NCBI RefSeq assembly: GCF_937926365.1
Contig: NZ_CALAOH010000017.1
Location: 4,401-68,400 of the forward strand
Source: an uncultured Azohydromonas sp.
GTDB taxonomy: Bacteria; Pseudomonadota; Gammaproteobacteria; Burkholderiales; Burkholderiaceae_C
Reading direction: 5' to 3'
Length of the DNA: 64,000 nt
The notes beneath the pieces were generated by a model. The model saw nothing but the letters and a program-made list of their open reading frames with translations. It was not told the origin of the DNA and did no database searches. Positions 51,241 through 60,000 of the stretch are shown here, piece after piece (within the stretch, counting starts at the first letter, position 1; every line of letters starts with the position of its first letter). The position numbers and the translations under genes were made by a program.

Positions 51241-52089
51241 ATGGGGCGCATGGGTTACGCCGCTTTGCCGTGGGTTGACACCCACTGTCATCTGGATGCC
51301 GACGAATTCGAAGCCGATCGCGACGCGGTGGTGCAACGCGCACGCGATGCTTCCATCCAGCAAATCGTGCTCCCGGCGGTGGCGCCGGCGAACTTCGAAA
51401 CCGTGCGCGCGCTGGCCCAGTCCCACGGTCTGGGCTACGCGCTGGGCATCCATCCTATGTATGTGCAAGGCGCCGGCGCGCAGGCGCTGCAGGCCCTGCG
51501 GGAGTCCTTGCGGCAGCACCGCGGCGACCCGCGCCTGGTGGCCGTGGGCGAGATCGGGCTGGACTTCTTCGTGCCCGGCCTGGACCGCGCGCTGCAGGAA
51601 GAAGTGCTGGCCGGGCAGCTGGCGCTGGCGCGCGAGCACGGGCTGCCGGTGCTGCTGCACAGCCGCCGCGCGGTGGACCGGCTGCTGATGCACCTGCGCC
51701 GCGCCGGCGTGACCGGCGGCATCGCGCACGCCTTCAACGGCAGCGCGCAGCAGGCGCGCGCCTTCTTGGACCTGGGCTTCAGGCTGGGCTTCGGCGGGGC
51801 CATGACCTTCGAGCGCGCGCTGCAGATCCGGCGCCTGGCCGCCGAGCTGCCGGCCGACGCGCTGGTGCTGGAGACCGACGCGCCCGACATTCCGCCGCAG
51901 TGGCTCTACCGCAAGGCCGCCGAGCGCGCCGAAGGTGCGGCCATCGGCGCGCGCAACGAGCCGGCCGAGCTGCCGCGCATCGCGCTGGCGCTGGCCGCGC
52001 TGCGCGGCTGGTCGGCCGAGGAAACCGCGGCCGTGACCGCCGCCAACGCCCGGGCCGCACTGCCGCGGCTCGCGCCGCTGATGCCCTGA
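51241..52089 (+). CDS. TatD-family metal-dependent deoxyribonuclease
   Basis: A 282-residue TatD-type amidohydrolase-fold nuclease; family members have 3'-5' exonuclease or D-aminoacyl-tRNA deacylase activity. Metal-site motifs are V-D-T-H-C-H-L-D near residue 12, G-I-H-P near 77, V-G-E-I-G-L-D near 101 with the catalytic glutamate, P-V-L-L-H-S-R near 137, H-A-F-N-G near 163 and L-E-T-D-A-P near 211. ATG 51241 or 51250 may be used. It is divergent from the S1C protease operon and precedes the spermidine-synthase-like gene by 71 bases. Confidence 0.92.
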   Translation: MGRMGYAALPWVDTHCHLDADEFEADRDAVVQRARDASIQQIVLPAVAPANFETVRALAQSHGLGYALGIHPMYVQGAGAQALQALRESLRQHRGDPRLVAVGEIGLDFFVPGLDRALQEEVLAGQLALAREHGLPVLLHSRRAVDRLLMHLRRAGVTGGIAHAFNGSAQQARAFLDLGFRLGFGGAMTFERALQIRRLAAELPADALVLETDAPDIPPQWLYRKAAERAEGAAIGARNEPAELPRIALALAALRGWSAEETAAVTAANARAALPRLAPLMP

Positions 52090-52160
52090 GCCCGGCACCC
52101 CGTCCCGGCAAGGCACACTCGCGGCCCTTTTCCCTATACAGCGCAGCGAGATCCCACCAC

Positions 52161-52934
52161 ATGGCCAGCAAGAAGACCCCGGCACGCCAGGCGCAGGCCG
52201 GCGCCACCATTTCCGAGTACGCCGGCGTGCGCTACCTGCACCTGGGCACGGAGTGGGTGCAGGGCGCGATGCGCGTGCGCAAGCCGCAGCAGATCGAACT
52301 CGAATACGTGCAGCGCATGATGGCCTGGATGCTGTGGCGCCCCAGCGCCGAAGTCGCGCAGGGGCAGGCGGTGCAGCTGGGCCTGGGCGCCGGTGCCATC
52401 ACCCGCTTCTGCCACCAGGCGCTCAGGATGAAGACCACCGCCGTGGAGCTCAACGCCACCGTCATCGACGCCTGCAAGCTGTGGTTCCACCTGCCCGATG
52501 ACGACGCGCGGCTGACGGTGCTGCACGAGGATGCCGCGCGCTGGGTGGCCGACCCGGCGCACCTGGGCACGGTGCAGGTGCTCAACGTGGACCTCTACGA
52601 CCACGAGGCCGCCGCGCCGGTGCTTGACGACGAAACCTTCTACGCCCGCTGCCGCGGCGTGCTGGCCGACGGCGGGCTCATGACGGTGAACCTCTTCGGC
52701 CGCGACGCGAGCTTCGAACGCAGCGCCGCGCGCATCGCCGCCGCCTTCGGGCTGGATCAGGTCTGGAACCTCGCCCCCACCAAGGAGGGCAACACCATCG
52801 TCGTGGCTGCTCGCGGCGTGGTCGTGCCCGACCGCGACACGCTCATCGCCCGCGCCGAGCACATCCGCGAACGCTTCGGCCTGCCCGCGCCCAAGTGGTT
52901 GCGGCTGGTGCGGCCGCTGCGGCTGCCGGCCTGA
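52161..52934 (+). CDS. Spermidine-synthase-like methyltransferase-fold protein
   Basis: A 257-residue protein with the Rossmann fold of polyamine aminopropyltransferases. The SAM-type loop reads Q-L-G-L-G-A-G-A-I near residue 74 instead of the usual G-G-G-D-G. An acidic residue after the second strand (T-A-V-E-L-N near 98) is present, and the loop N-V-D-L-Y-D-H-E near 149 occupies the position of the catalytic aspartates. The N-terminal beta-domain is short. It therefore looks like the spermidine synthase-like family of Betaproteobacteria whose true reaction is unknown. The 115 bases downstream, before tctB, contain a -10-like TAGAAT at 53013-53018. Confidence 0.78.
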   Translation: MASKKTPARQAQAGATISEYAGVRYLHLGTEWVQGAMRVRKPQQIELEYVQRMMAWMLWRPSAEVAQGQAVQLGLGAGAITRFCHQALRMKTTAVELNATVIDACKLWFHLPDDDARLTVLHEDAARWVADPAHLGTVQVLNVDLYDHEAAAPVLDDETFYARCRGVLADGGLMTVNLFGRDASFERSAARIAAAFGLDQVWNLAPTKEGNTIVVAARGVVVPDRDTLIARAEHIRERFGLPAPKWLRLVRPLRLPA

Positions 52935-53049
52935 ACCGCGCCGGGGCCGGCGGCCCGGTCTCCTGAAGTCGCGCTTACGTGGAATCCACAAAAAAGCGCC
53001 GAGGGCGATTCCTAGAATCCGCCCAACTTTCGGTACAGGAGACATCACC

Positions 53050-53523
53050 GTGAAGATAAAAAGTCAGAAGGACTTCTGGTCCGGACTGATGTTCGTCGCC
53101 GTGGGCCTGGGCTTCGCCTGGGGCTCAACCAACTACAGCTTCGGCGTGGCCGCGCGTCCAGGGCCGGGCTACTTTCCCTTTGGCCTGGGCCTGTTGATGG
53201 CCGTCCTCGGCGGCGTGGTGCTGTTCAATTCGTTGGTCGTCGAGACCGAGGACGGCGAGCGCGTCGGCGCCTTCGCCTGGAAGCCTCTGCTGATCATCGT
53301 CGGCTCCGTCCTGGTGTTCGGCTTCCTGCTGCCGCGCCTGGGCATGTTCATCACGCTGCCGCTGCTGGTGGTGATGTCGGCCAGCGCCAGCGACGAGTTC
53401 AAGCTCAAGGAAGCGCTGTTCAACGCGGTGATCCTCACCGTGGGCAGCTGGGCCATCTTCATCTACGGCCTGAACCTCACCATCCCGCTGTGGCCGGAAC
53501 TCGGCGCGGCCACCGGAGGCTGA
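53050..53523 (+). CDS. tctB: Tripartite tricarboxylate transporter small subunit TctB
   Basis: TctB is the four-helix small membrane subunit of tripartite tricarboxylate transporters. The 157-residue protein from GTG 53050 (AGGAGA box) has helices near 10-28, 42-60, 76-112 (two segments around P-R-L-G-M) and 124-145. The G-P-G-Y-F-P-F-G-L-G motif near residue 38 is typical of TctB. It lies four bases before tctA. No tctC-type binding-protein gene lies beside the pair, so the substrate depends on a Bug protein encoded elsewhere. Confidence 0.9.
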   Translation: MKIKSQKDFWSGLMFVAVGLGFAWGSTNYSFGVAARPGPGYFPFGLGLLMAVLGGVVLFNSLVVETEDGERVGAFAWKPLLIIVGSVLVFGFLLPRLGMFITLPLLVVMSASASDEFKLKEALFNAVILTVGSWAIFIYGLNLTIPLWPELGAATGG

Positions 53524-53527
53524 TCGC

Positions 53528-55042
53528 ATGGAACTGTTCGACAACCTGGCGCTGGGCTTCCAGACCGCCTTCACCTTCAGCAACATCCTCTGGGCACTGG
53601 GTGGCGCCATCCTGGGCACGCTCATCGGCGTGCTGCCGGGCCTGGGCCCGGTGGCGACCATCGCGATGCTGCTGCCCAGCATCTACTCGCTGGACGCCAC
53701 GCCCGCGCTGATCATGCTGGCGGGCATCTACTACGGCGCACAGTACGGCGGCTCCACCACCGCCATCCTGATCAACGTGCCGGGCGAGTCGAGCTCGGTG
53801 GTGACGGCCATCGACGGCTACACCATGGCGCGCAAGGGCCGCGCCGGCGCGGCGCTGGCCGCCGCGGGCCTGGGCTCGTTCTTCGCTGGTTGCGTGGGCA
53901 CCATCGTCATCGCCGCCTTCGCGCCGCCGCTGACCGAGCTGGCCTTCAAGTTCGGCCCGGCCGAGTACTTCTCGCTGATGGTGCTGGGCCTCATCGGTGC
54001 GGTGGTGCTGGCCTCGGGCTCGCTGGTCAAGGCCATCGCCATGATCCTGCTGGGCCTGCTGCTGGGCCAGATCAACACCGACGTGATCTCGGGCGTGCCG
54101 CGCTACAGCTTTGACATCCCTGAGCTCACCGACGGCATCAACTTCGTGGCCATCGCCATGGGCGTGTTCGGCTTCGGCGAGATCATCTCCAACCTGGGCC
54201 GCCCGGCCGAGCACCGCGAGGTCTTCACCAAGCACGTCAGCGGCCTGTGGCCGACCAAGCAGGACTTCAAGGACGGCTTCCCGGCCGTGCTGCGCGGCAC
54301 GGCGCTGGGCTCGATCCTGGGCGTGCTGCCCGGCGGTGGCGCGCTGCTGTCCTCCTTTGCCGCCTACACGGTGGAGAAGAAGACCCGCGGCCGTCCCGGC
54401 GAGGTGCCTTTCGGCCAGGGCAACATCCGCGGCGTGGCCGGCCCCGAGGCCGCCAACAACGCCGGCGCGCAGACCAGCTTCATCCCGATGCTCACGCTGG
54501 GCATCCCGCCCAACGCCGTGATGGCGCTGATGGTGGGCGCGATGACCATCAAGGGCATCCAGCCGGGCCCGCAGGTCATGACCAGCAACCCCGAGCTGTT
54601 CTGGGGCCTGATCGCCTCGATGTGGATCGGCAACCTGATGCTGGTGATCCTGAACCTGCCGCTCATCGGCATCTGGATCAAGCTGCTGACGGTGCCCTAC
54701 CGCTTCCTGTTCCCGGCCATCATGAGCTTCTGCTGCATCGGCCTGTACACGCTCAACAACAACAACTTCGACGTGTACCTGGCCGCCGGCTTCGGCGTGG
54801 TGGGCTACCTGTTCTACAAGCTCGGCTGCGAACCCGCGCCGCTGCTGCTGGGATTCATCCTGGGCCCGATGATGGAAGAGAACCTGCGCCGCGCGCTGCT
54901 GCTGTCGCGCGGCGACTGGTCCACCTTCATGTCGCGCCCGCTCTCGGCCGGGCTGCTGCTGGCGGCGCTGCTGATGATCGTCGTGGTCATGCTGCCCTCC
55001 ATCAAGAACAAGCGCGAGGTCGCGTTCCAGGACGCCGACTGA
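53528..55042 (+). CDS. tctA: Tripartite tricarboxylate transporter large subunit TctA
   Basis: The 504-residue large membrane subunit with about 12 helices. Family motifs are clear: G-T-L-I-G-V-L-P-G-L-G-P near residue 33 and G-S-I-L-G-V-L-P-G-G-G-A near 260 (the paired substrate loops), Y-Y-G-A-Q-Y-G-G-S-T-T-A-I-L near 69, and P-E-A-A-N-N-A near 305. It uses the sodium or proton gradient to import carboxylates delivered by a TctC/Bug protein. It forms an operon with tctB and ends in a terminator at 55067-55096. Confidence 0.94.
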   Translation: MELFDNLALGFQTAFTFSNILWALGGAILGTLIGVLPGLGPVATIAMLLPSIYSLDATPALIMLAGIYYGAQYGGSTTAILINVPGESSSVVTAIDGYTMARKGRAGAALAAAGLGSFFAGCVGTIVIAAFAPPLTELAFKFGPAEYFSLMVLGLIGAVVLASGSLVKAIAMILLGLLLGQINTDVISGVPRYSFDIPELTDGINFVAIAMGVFGFGEIISNLGRPAEHREVFTKHVSGLWPTKQDFKDGFPAVLRGTALGSILGVLPGGGALLSSFAAYTVEKKTRGRPGEVPFGQGNIRGVAGPEAANNAGAQTSFIPMLTLGIPPNAVMALMVGAMTIKGIQPGPQVMTSNPELFWGLIASMWIGNLMLVILNLPLIGIWIKLLTVPYRFLFPAIMSFCCIGLYTLNNNNFDVYLAAGFGVVGYLFYKLGCEPAPLLLGFILGPMMEENLRRALLLSRGDWSTFMSRPLSAGLLLAALLMIVVVMLPSIKNKREVAFQDAD

Positions 55043-55066
55043 TTTCCCTCGACCTCCGCCAACCCG

Positions 55067-55096
55067 AAGGGCCGCCGCGTGCGGCCCTTTTTCCTT
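55067..55096 (+). terminator. Rho-independent terminator after tctA
   Basis: A 9-bp stem (AAGGGCCGC 55067-55075; complement 55081-55089), 5-base loop and a T-rich tail TTTTTCCTTTT. Confidence 0.87.
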
Positions 55097-55165
55097 TTGC
55101 GGCCGGGCAGGGGAGGCACGCGTGGTGCCCACAATCGGTGCAACCGCAACCCCAGGAGCCGCGCG

Positions 55166-56782
55166 ATGTTCGACTACCGCAATCCCTACCCGACGCCACG
55201 CCTGCCGGTGTTCGCGCGCAACGTGGTGGCCACTTCGCACCCGCTGGCCGCGCAGGCCGGGCTGCGCATGCTCGCCGCCGGGGGCAACGCGGTGGACGCG
55301 GCCGTCGCCGCCGCCGCGGCGATGACGGTGCTGGAGCCCTGCAGCAACGGCCTGGGCTCGGACGCCTTCTGCATCCTGTGGGACGGCACCGAGCTGCACG
55401 GCCTCAACGCCTCGGGCCGCGCGCCGGCGGCGTGGACGCCCGCCTATTTCCATGACCGCTACGGCGCCGGCGCGGCCACGCCGCCGCGCCGCGGCTGGGA
55501 CAGCGTCACCGTGCCCGGCGCCGTTTCGGCCTGGGTCGCGCTGTCGCAGCGCTTCGGCCGGCTGCCCCTGGCGCGCGTGCTGGCGCCGGCCATCGACGTG
55601 GCCGAGCGCGGCTACGCCGTGCCGGTGGTGGTGCAGCAGAAATGGGCCGCGGCCGCGGCGCTGCCCGAGATCGCCTCGCAGCCGGGCTTTGCCGACACCT
55701 TCCTGCCCTGGGGCAGGGCGCCGCACGTGGGGGAGCGCTTCGCCATGCCGGGCGCGGCGCGCGCGCTGCGCGCCATCGCCGCCACGGGCGGGCAGGCGCT
55801 CTACGGCGGCGAGATCGGGCAGGCGCTGGCGGCCGAGGCGCGGGCAGCCGGCGCCGCGCTCACGCTGGAGGATCTCGCGGGCTACGCGCCCGAGTGGGTG
55901 CGGCCGGTGGGGCAGGACTACCGCGGCTGGCGGCTGCACCAGATCCCGCCCAACGGCCAGGGCCTGGCGGCGCTGATGGCGCTGGGCATCGCGCAGCACT
56001 TCGACCTGCGCGCGCTGGGCCCGGACAGCGCCGAGGCGCAGCACCTGCAGATCGAGGCCATGAAGCTGGCCTTCGCCGACGTCTACCGCTACGTGGCCGA
56101 GCCCGGCTGCATGGAGTGCACGGCCGAGCAGCTGCTCGACCCGGGCTACCTGGCCGCGCGCGCCCAGCTCATCGACCCGCGGCGCGCGCAGGACTTCGGC
56201 CACGGCGAGCCGATGCCCGGCGGCACCATCTACCTCACGGCCGCGGACGAGCAGGGGATGATGGTGAGCTTCATCCAGAGCAACTACCTGGGCTTCGGCT
56301 CCGGCGTGGTACTGCCGCAGTGGGGATTGAGCCTGCAGAACCGCGGCCACGCCTTCAGCCTCGACGCGGCCAGCCCCAACGTGGTGGCGCCGGGCAAGCG
56401 GCCCTTCCACACCATCATTCCCGGCTTCCTCACCCGCGACGGCGAGCCGGTGATGAGCTTCGGCGTCATGGGCGCCAACATGCAGCCGCAGGGCCAGCTG
56501 CAGACCCTGGTGCGCATGCTCGACCATGGCCAGAACCCGCAGGCCGCCTGCGATGCGCCGCGCTGGCGAATTAATTCGGGCCTGGCCCTAAACATCGAAT
56601 CCGCAATGCCGATGAGCGCCGTGACCGGCTTGCAGGCGCTCGGCCACCGCATCGAAGTCCTGGCGGACAGCTACCAGGACTTCGGTGCCGGCCAGTTCAT
56701 CTGGCGCCTGGGCGAGCCCGGCCGCGATGGCTACGTCGCGGCCAGCGATCCGCGACGCGACGGCGCGGCGGTCGGTTTCTGA
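55166..56782 (+). CDS. Gamma-glutamyltransferase family protein (YwrD-like)
   Basis: A 538-residue Ntn-hydrolase of the GGT superfamily, starting at ATG 55166 (CAGGAG box). The large-subunit part begins with A-T-S-H-P-L-A near residue 23 and G-G-N-A-V-D-A-A-V-A near 38, and includes P-P-N-G-Q-G near 267. The small-subunit start, which is the autoprocessing site, is G-G-T-I-Y-L-T near residue 351, followed by the tunnel strand N-Y-L-G-F-G-S-G. No signal peptide is present, so unlike E. coli GGT it acts in the cytoplasm, similar to YwrD. It could hydrolyse glutathione or a gamma-glutamyl or amide metabolite. It follows the tctBA operon, separated by a terminator. Confidence 0.9.
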   Translation: MFDYRNPYPTPRLPVFARNVVATSHPLAAQAGLRMLAAGGNAVDAAVAAAAAMTVLEPCSNGLGSDAFCILWDGTELHGLNASGRAPAAWTPAYFHDRYGAGAATPPRRGWDSVTVPGAVSAWVALSQRFGRLPLARVLAPAIDVAERGYAVPVVVQQKWAAAAALPEIASQPGFADTFLPWGRAPHVGERFAMPGAARALRAIAATGGQALYGGEIGQALAAEARAAGAALTLEDLAGYAPEWVRPVGQDYRGWRLHQIPPNGQGLAALMALGIAQHFDLRALGPDSAEAQHLQIEAMKLAFADVYRYVAEPGCMECTAEQLLDPGYLAARAQLIDPRRAQDFGHGEPMPGGTIYLTAADEQGMMVSFIQSNYLGFGSGVVLPQWGLSLQNRGHAFSLDAASPNVVAPGKRPFHTIIPGFLTRDGEPVMSFGVMGANMQPQGQLQTLVRMLDHGQNPQAACDAPRWRINSGLALNIESAMPMSAVTGLQALGHRIEVLADSYQDFGAGQFIWRLGEPGRDGYVAASDPRRDGAAVGF

Positions 56783-56926
56783 GCCGCGTCGGCGGCCTGC
56801 ATGCCACGGCGTCCATGACGCCGTACTGGCGGCGCGAGCCTGGGCGCTTGCGTTAAAAAACGTGAAGTACGTCAGATTACGGCGACTTCCGTTGCTGCTG
56901 CATTCCTGCGGTAAGCGAATGGTACT

Positions 56927-56954
56927 TAAAGTTTGGCGCAGAGGCTGCCGATAG
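56927..56954 (+). promoter_or_regulatory. FliA (sigma-28)-like promoter of the giant surface-protein gene
   Basis: TAAAGTTT (56927-56934), 12 bases, then GCCGATAG (56947-56954). The -35 is a perfect match to the FliA consensus and the -10 matches 7 of 8. The spacer is one base longer than the usual 11. It lies in the 298-base gap after the GGT gene, 126 bases before the ATG at 57081. That gap is less GC-rich than its surroundings and shows no other feature. Confidence 0.5.
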
Positions 56955-57080
56955 CCAAACGCATACGGCACCCACTGTTTCCACGAAGCCGCACGACGGC
57001 TTCCGGCCGGACATCCGCTTGACCTCGCTGCATGCCTCCGGCGCAGGGCAGGGCGTGTCTTGGCCTTGAAGAAAGACAAG

Positions 57081-60000
57081 ATGACGCTCGACCGCCTTCT
57101 GCGCCGCCCTGTCTCGTTCCTGAGCTCCTGGGTCCTGCGCTTCCTCGGCTTGCTGCTGCTGGGTCTCGCCTGTGCGGGAACGGCGCAGGCGCAACTGCTG
57201 GTCTCGCGCCTGGTGGACAGCCCGGACCCGGTCGTTGCCCGCGCTACCGTCGCCTACACCATCGGCATCGCCGACGAGAAGAGCGTGGCACGTTCGGGCA
57301 TCACGCTGAACGTGACGATTCCCGCCGGCGTCATCTACGACAAGATCGAGGGCCTGCCCGTCGGTGCGTCGTGCAGCGGCATCACGCCGGGGACGTTCAC
57401 CGGGGCCAGCGCGACAACGCTGAGCTGCTCGAACATCTCCATCCCGGCGGGGCACGGTTCGGACTACACCTTGTACCTGCGTCCGCAGGTGTCAGGTGCC
57501 CTGACCGTGGCGGCGGCGATCGAAGGCGTTGCCCGGAAGCAGGAGCAGAACACCACGGTGAACGTCGGCGCCGACCTGGGCGTGACCATCAAGCCGATGG
57601 AGGCGGCGGCCTACGGGACGAGCCAGACCGTCGAGTTCGAGATCCAGAACTACGGGCCCAACGACTCGCCTGCATCCACGCTGACCTACAGCGTGCCGTC
57701 GGGCTTCGATATCAAGCCCACGGCCGTCCCGTCGGGCTGCTCGCTGGAGGAGCTGTCGGATAAGACCAAGAGGATGACGTGCAGCCTGGGTGCGATCGCG
57801 GTGGGTGCCGACAGGAAGGTCACGCTCAGGGTCACCGGCACCATCATGGTGGGCGACGGCTCCGCGATGACCCACACCGTCGACATTGCCGCCGGCGGCG
57901 GCGTGAGCGATGGCGTGGACGGAAACAACAGCGCCTACCAGGTGATGGACATCAAGCCTGGAAGCCTGCTGTCGGTGGTCAAGTCGCAATCGAGCGCCAA
58001 CCCGATCCGGCTGAACCAGGCATTCAGCTACCAGTTCGACCTCAAGTACTCCGGGAGCTTTCCCGTGGGCGCGGAGGTCAGCGACACCCTGCCGGCGAAC
58101 TTCTGTTTCGACTCGTCCGTGCAGCCCACGACCTACACGGTCAACGGTTGGTCATGCACGGTCACCGGCAACGTGTGTCCCGCCGCCGGGGCGGTGCTGA
58201 GCTGCACGCGCACGGGTGCGGGCTCGGCCACGCCCGGCGACAACGTGTCGCTGGGCCGCGTGACGATGCCGGTGAGGGCCATCGCGCGGACCGAAGGGGC
58301 CGGCGTGACCAACACGGTGAACTTCACCGCCACCGGACCTGGCAAAGTCACTCCCAGCAGCGCCTCGGTGCTGACGGTCGTGACCGGCACGGGGGCCGAC
58401 CTGTATGCCAGAAAGACTCAGAACAGGTCGCCGCAGGTCGCCGTGCCGGTCTGTACCAGCCCGCCTTGCACCAAGGAGTACGAGATCGAGTACTCGATCT
58501 CCGCCTACAACCTCGGGCCTGACGATGTACTGGCCGGCGAGACGGTCAGGATGGTCGACAACGTGCCCGAAGGCATCTATGTCAAGAGCATCAGTAGCAA
58601 CGGGCAAGGAGGCAGTGGCCAGCCCTGGCGCTGCCAGGCCCAGGTCAGCAAAGAGAACGCCACGCCGTTGACGCTTCCGCGGGCCGGTCCGTTTGCGCTG
58701 GTGTGCACCAGCCAGGGCAAGGCCCTCCCTTCGGGCTCGCTCAGCGACGTCATCGCGCTGTACACGTATGCCACGAAGGCGCGGGACAACAACGCACAGG
58801 TCGAGAACGAGCTGTGCGTGAGCCTGCCGAACCATCCGGCCAAGGACCCGAACACGCTCAACGACTGCGCCTATGCGGCCGTGATACCGCAGGGCGCGGA
58901 CACGCAGGCCGATGTCGCGCTGCTCAAGCGTGTGCGCGGTCCCGGCGACAAGTCCGACCACCGGCAGCTCGCGGGCTTGCCGGTGGTCTGGGAAATCGAG
59001 GTCGTGAACCTTGGCCCCAACGTCGCCCGGGACGTGGCGCTCACGGACTCGATCAGCAACGTTGCCGTTGACCGGCCTTATTCCACCGCGCTCGTCGTGG
59101 CGCCGGACAGCGGCGTCGTGATGAACAACTGCGCGCTGAACAAGGGCACCAACTACCTGACGCTGACAAACTGCGTCGTCACCACCTTGCCCGTGTGCAA
59201 GGCAAGCACGGACACCAGCGGCAGTACGGCTCCTCCTTGTCCCCGCGTCCAGATCTCGGTGGTCCACACCGGGGACGATGCCACGGCCAACGACTTCACG
59301 CGCACCAACAGTGCCTCCGTCCAGACCACGGGCACGGCGGACAAGGTGCTGGGCAACAACAGCTCGGGCACCGTCACGGCCTACCTGACCGGTCGCGCGG
59401 ACCTGCAGGTGCTCAAGGCGGGCAATCCGGCGGCGATCGCGGCGGGGCAACTGCTCAACTACACGATCACGGCCAAGAACCTTGCCACCAGCCCCGGTAC
59501 GGCACGCAACGTGGTGGTGACGGACACGTTGCCTGTCGGCGTGGTGTTCCTGTCGGCCACCCCCAGCGGCACCGGCAGCTGCACCGCGCCGGCCAAGGGC
59601 ACCGCCGCCACGTCGGGCAACAACACGGTGCGCTGCTCCTGGGCCTCGATGGCGCGCAACACGCAGCAGACCGTCACGATCCAGGTGCGGCCGCAAGTGG
59701 GGCTGTCCGCGCTGGTGGGCGGGCCGGGTGCCATCACGAACGTCGTGGAGATCGCCAGCGACACGCTGGAAGTCAACGTCGCCGACAACAGGGCCACGTT
59801 GACCACCCAGATCCTCAATCCCGTCTACGACCTGCTGGTCAACAAGAACGACGACGCGGACCCGGTGGACAGTGGCGACGAGGTCACCTACACGCTGAAG
59901 GTCACCAACAACGGCGCTTCCACCGCTGAGAAGGTCGTGCTCACGGACTTCCTGCCCGGTGATGTCGGTGCCCCGACCTACGTGGGCATCATCGAGAAGC

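Noticed and set aside
53477..56527. A 1016-codon minus-strand open frame over tctA and the GGT gene
   Set aside because: It is the antisense of two well-recognised genes and has no motif of its own.
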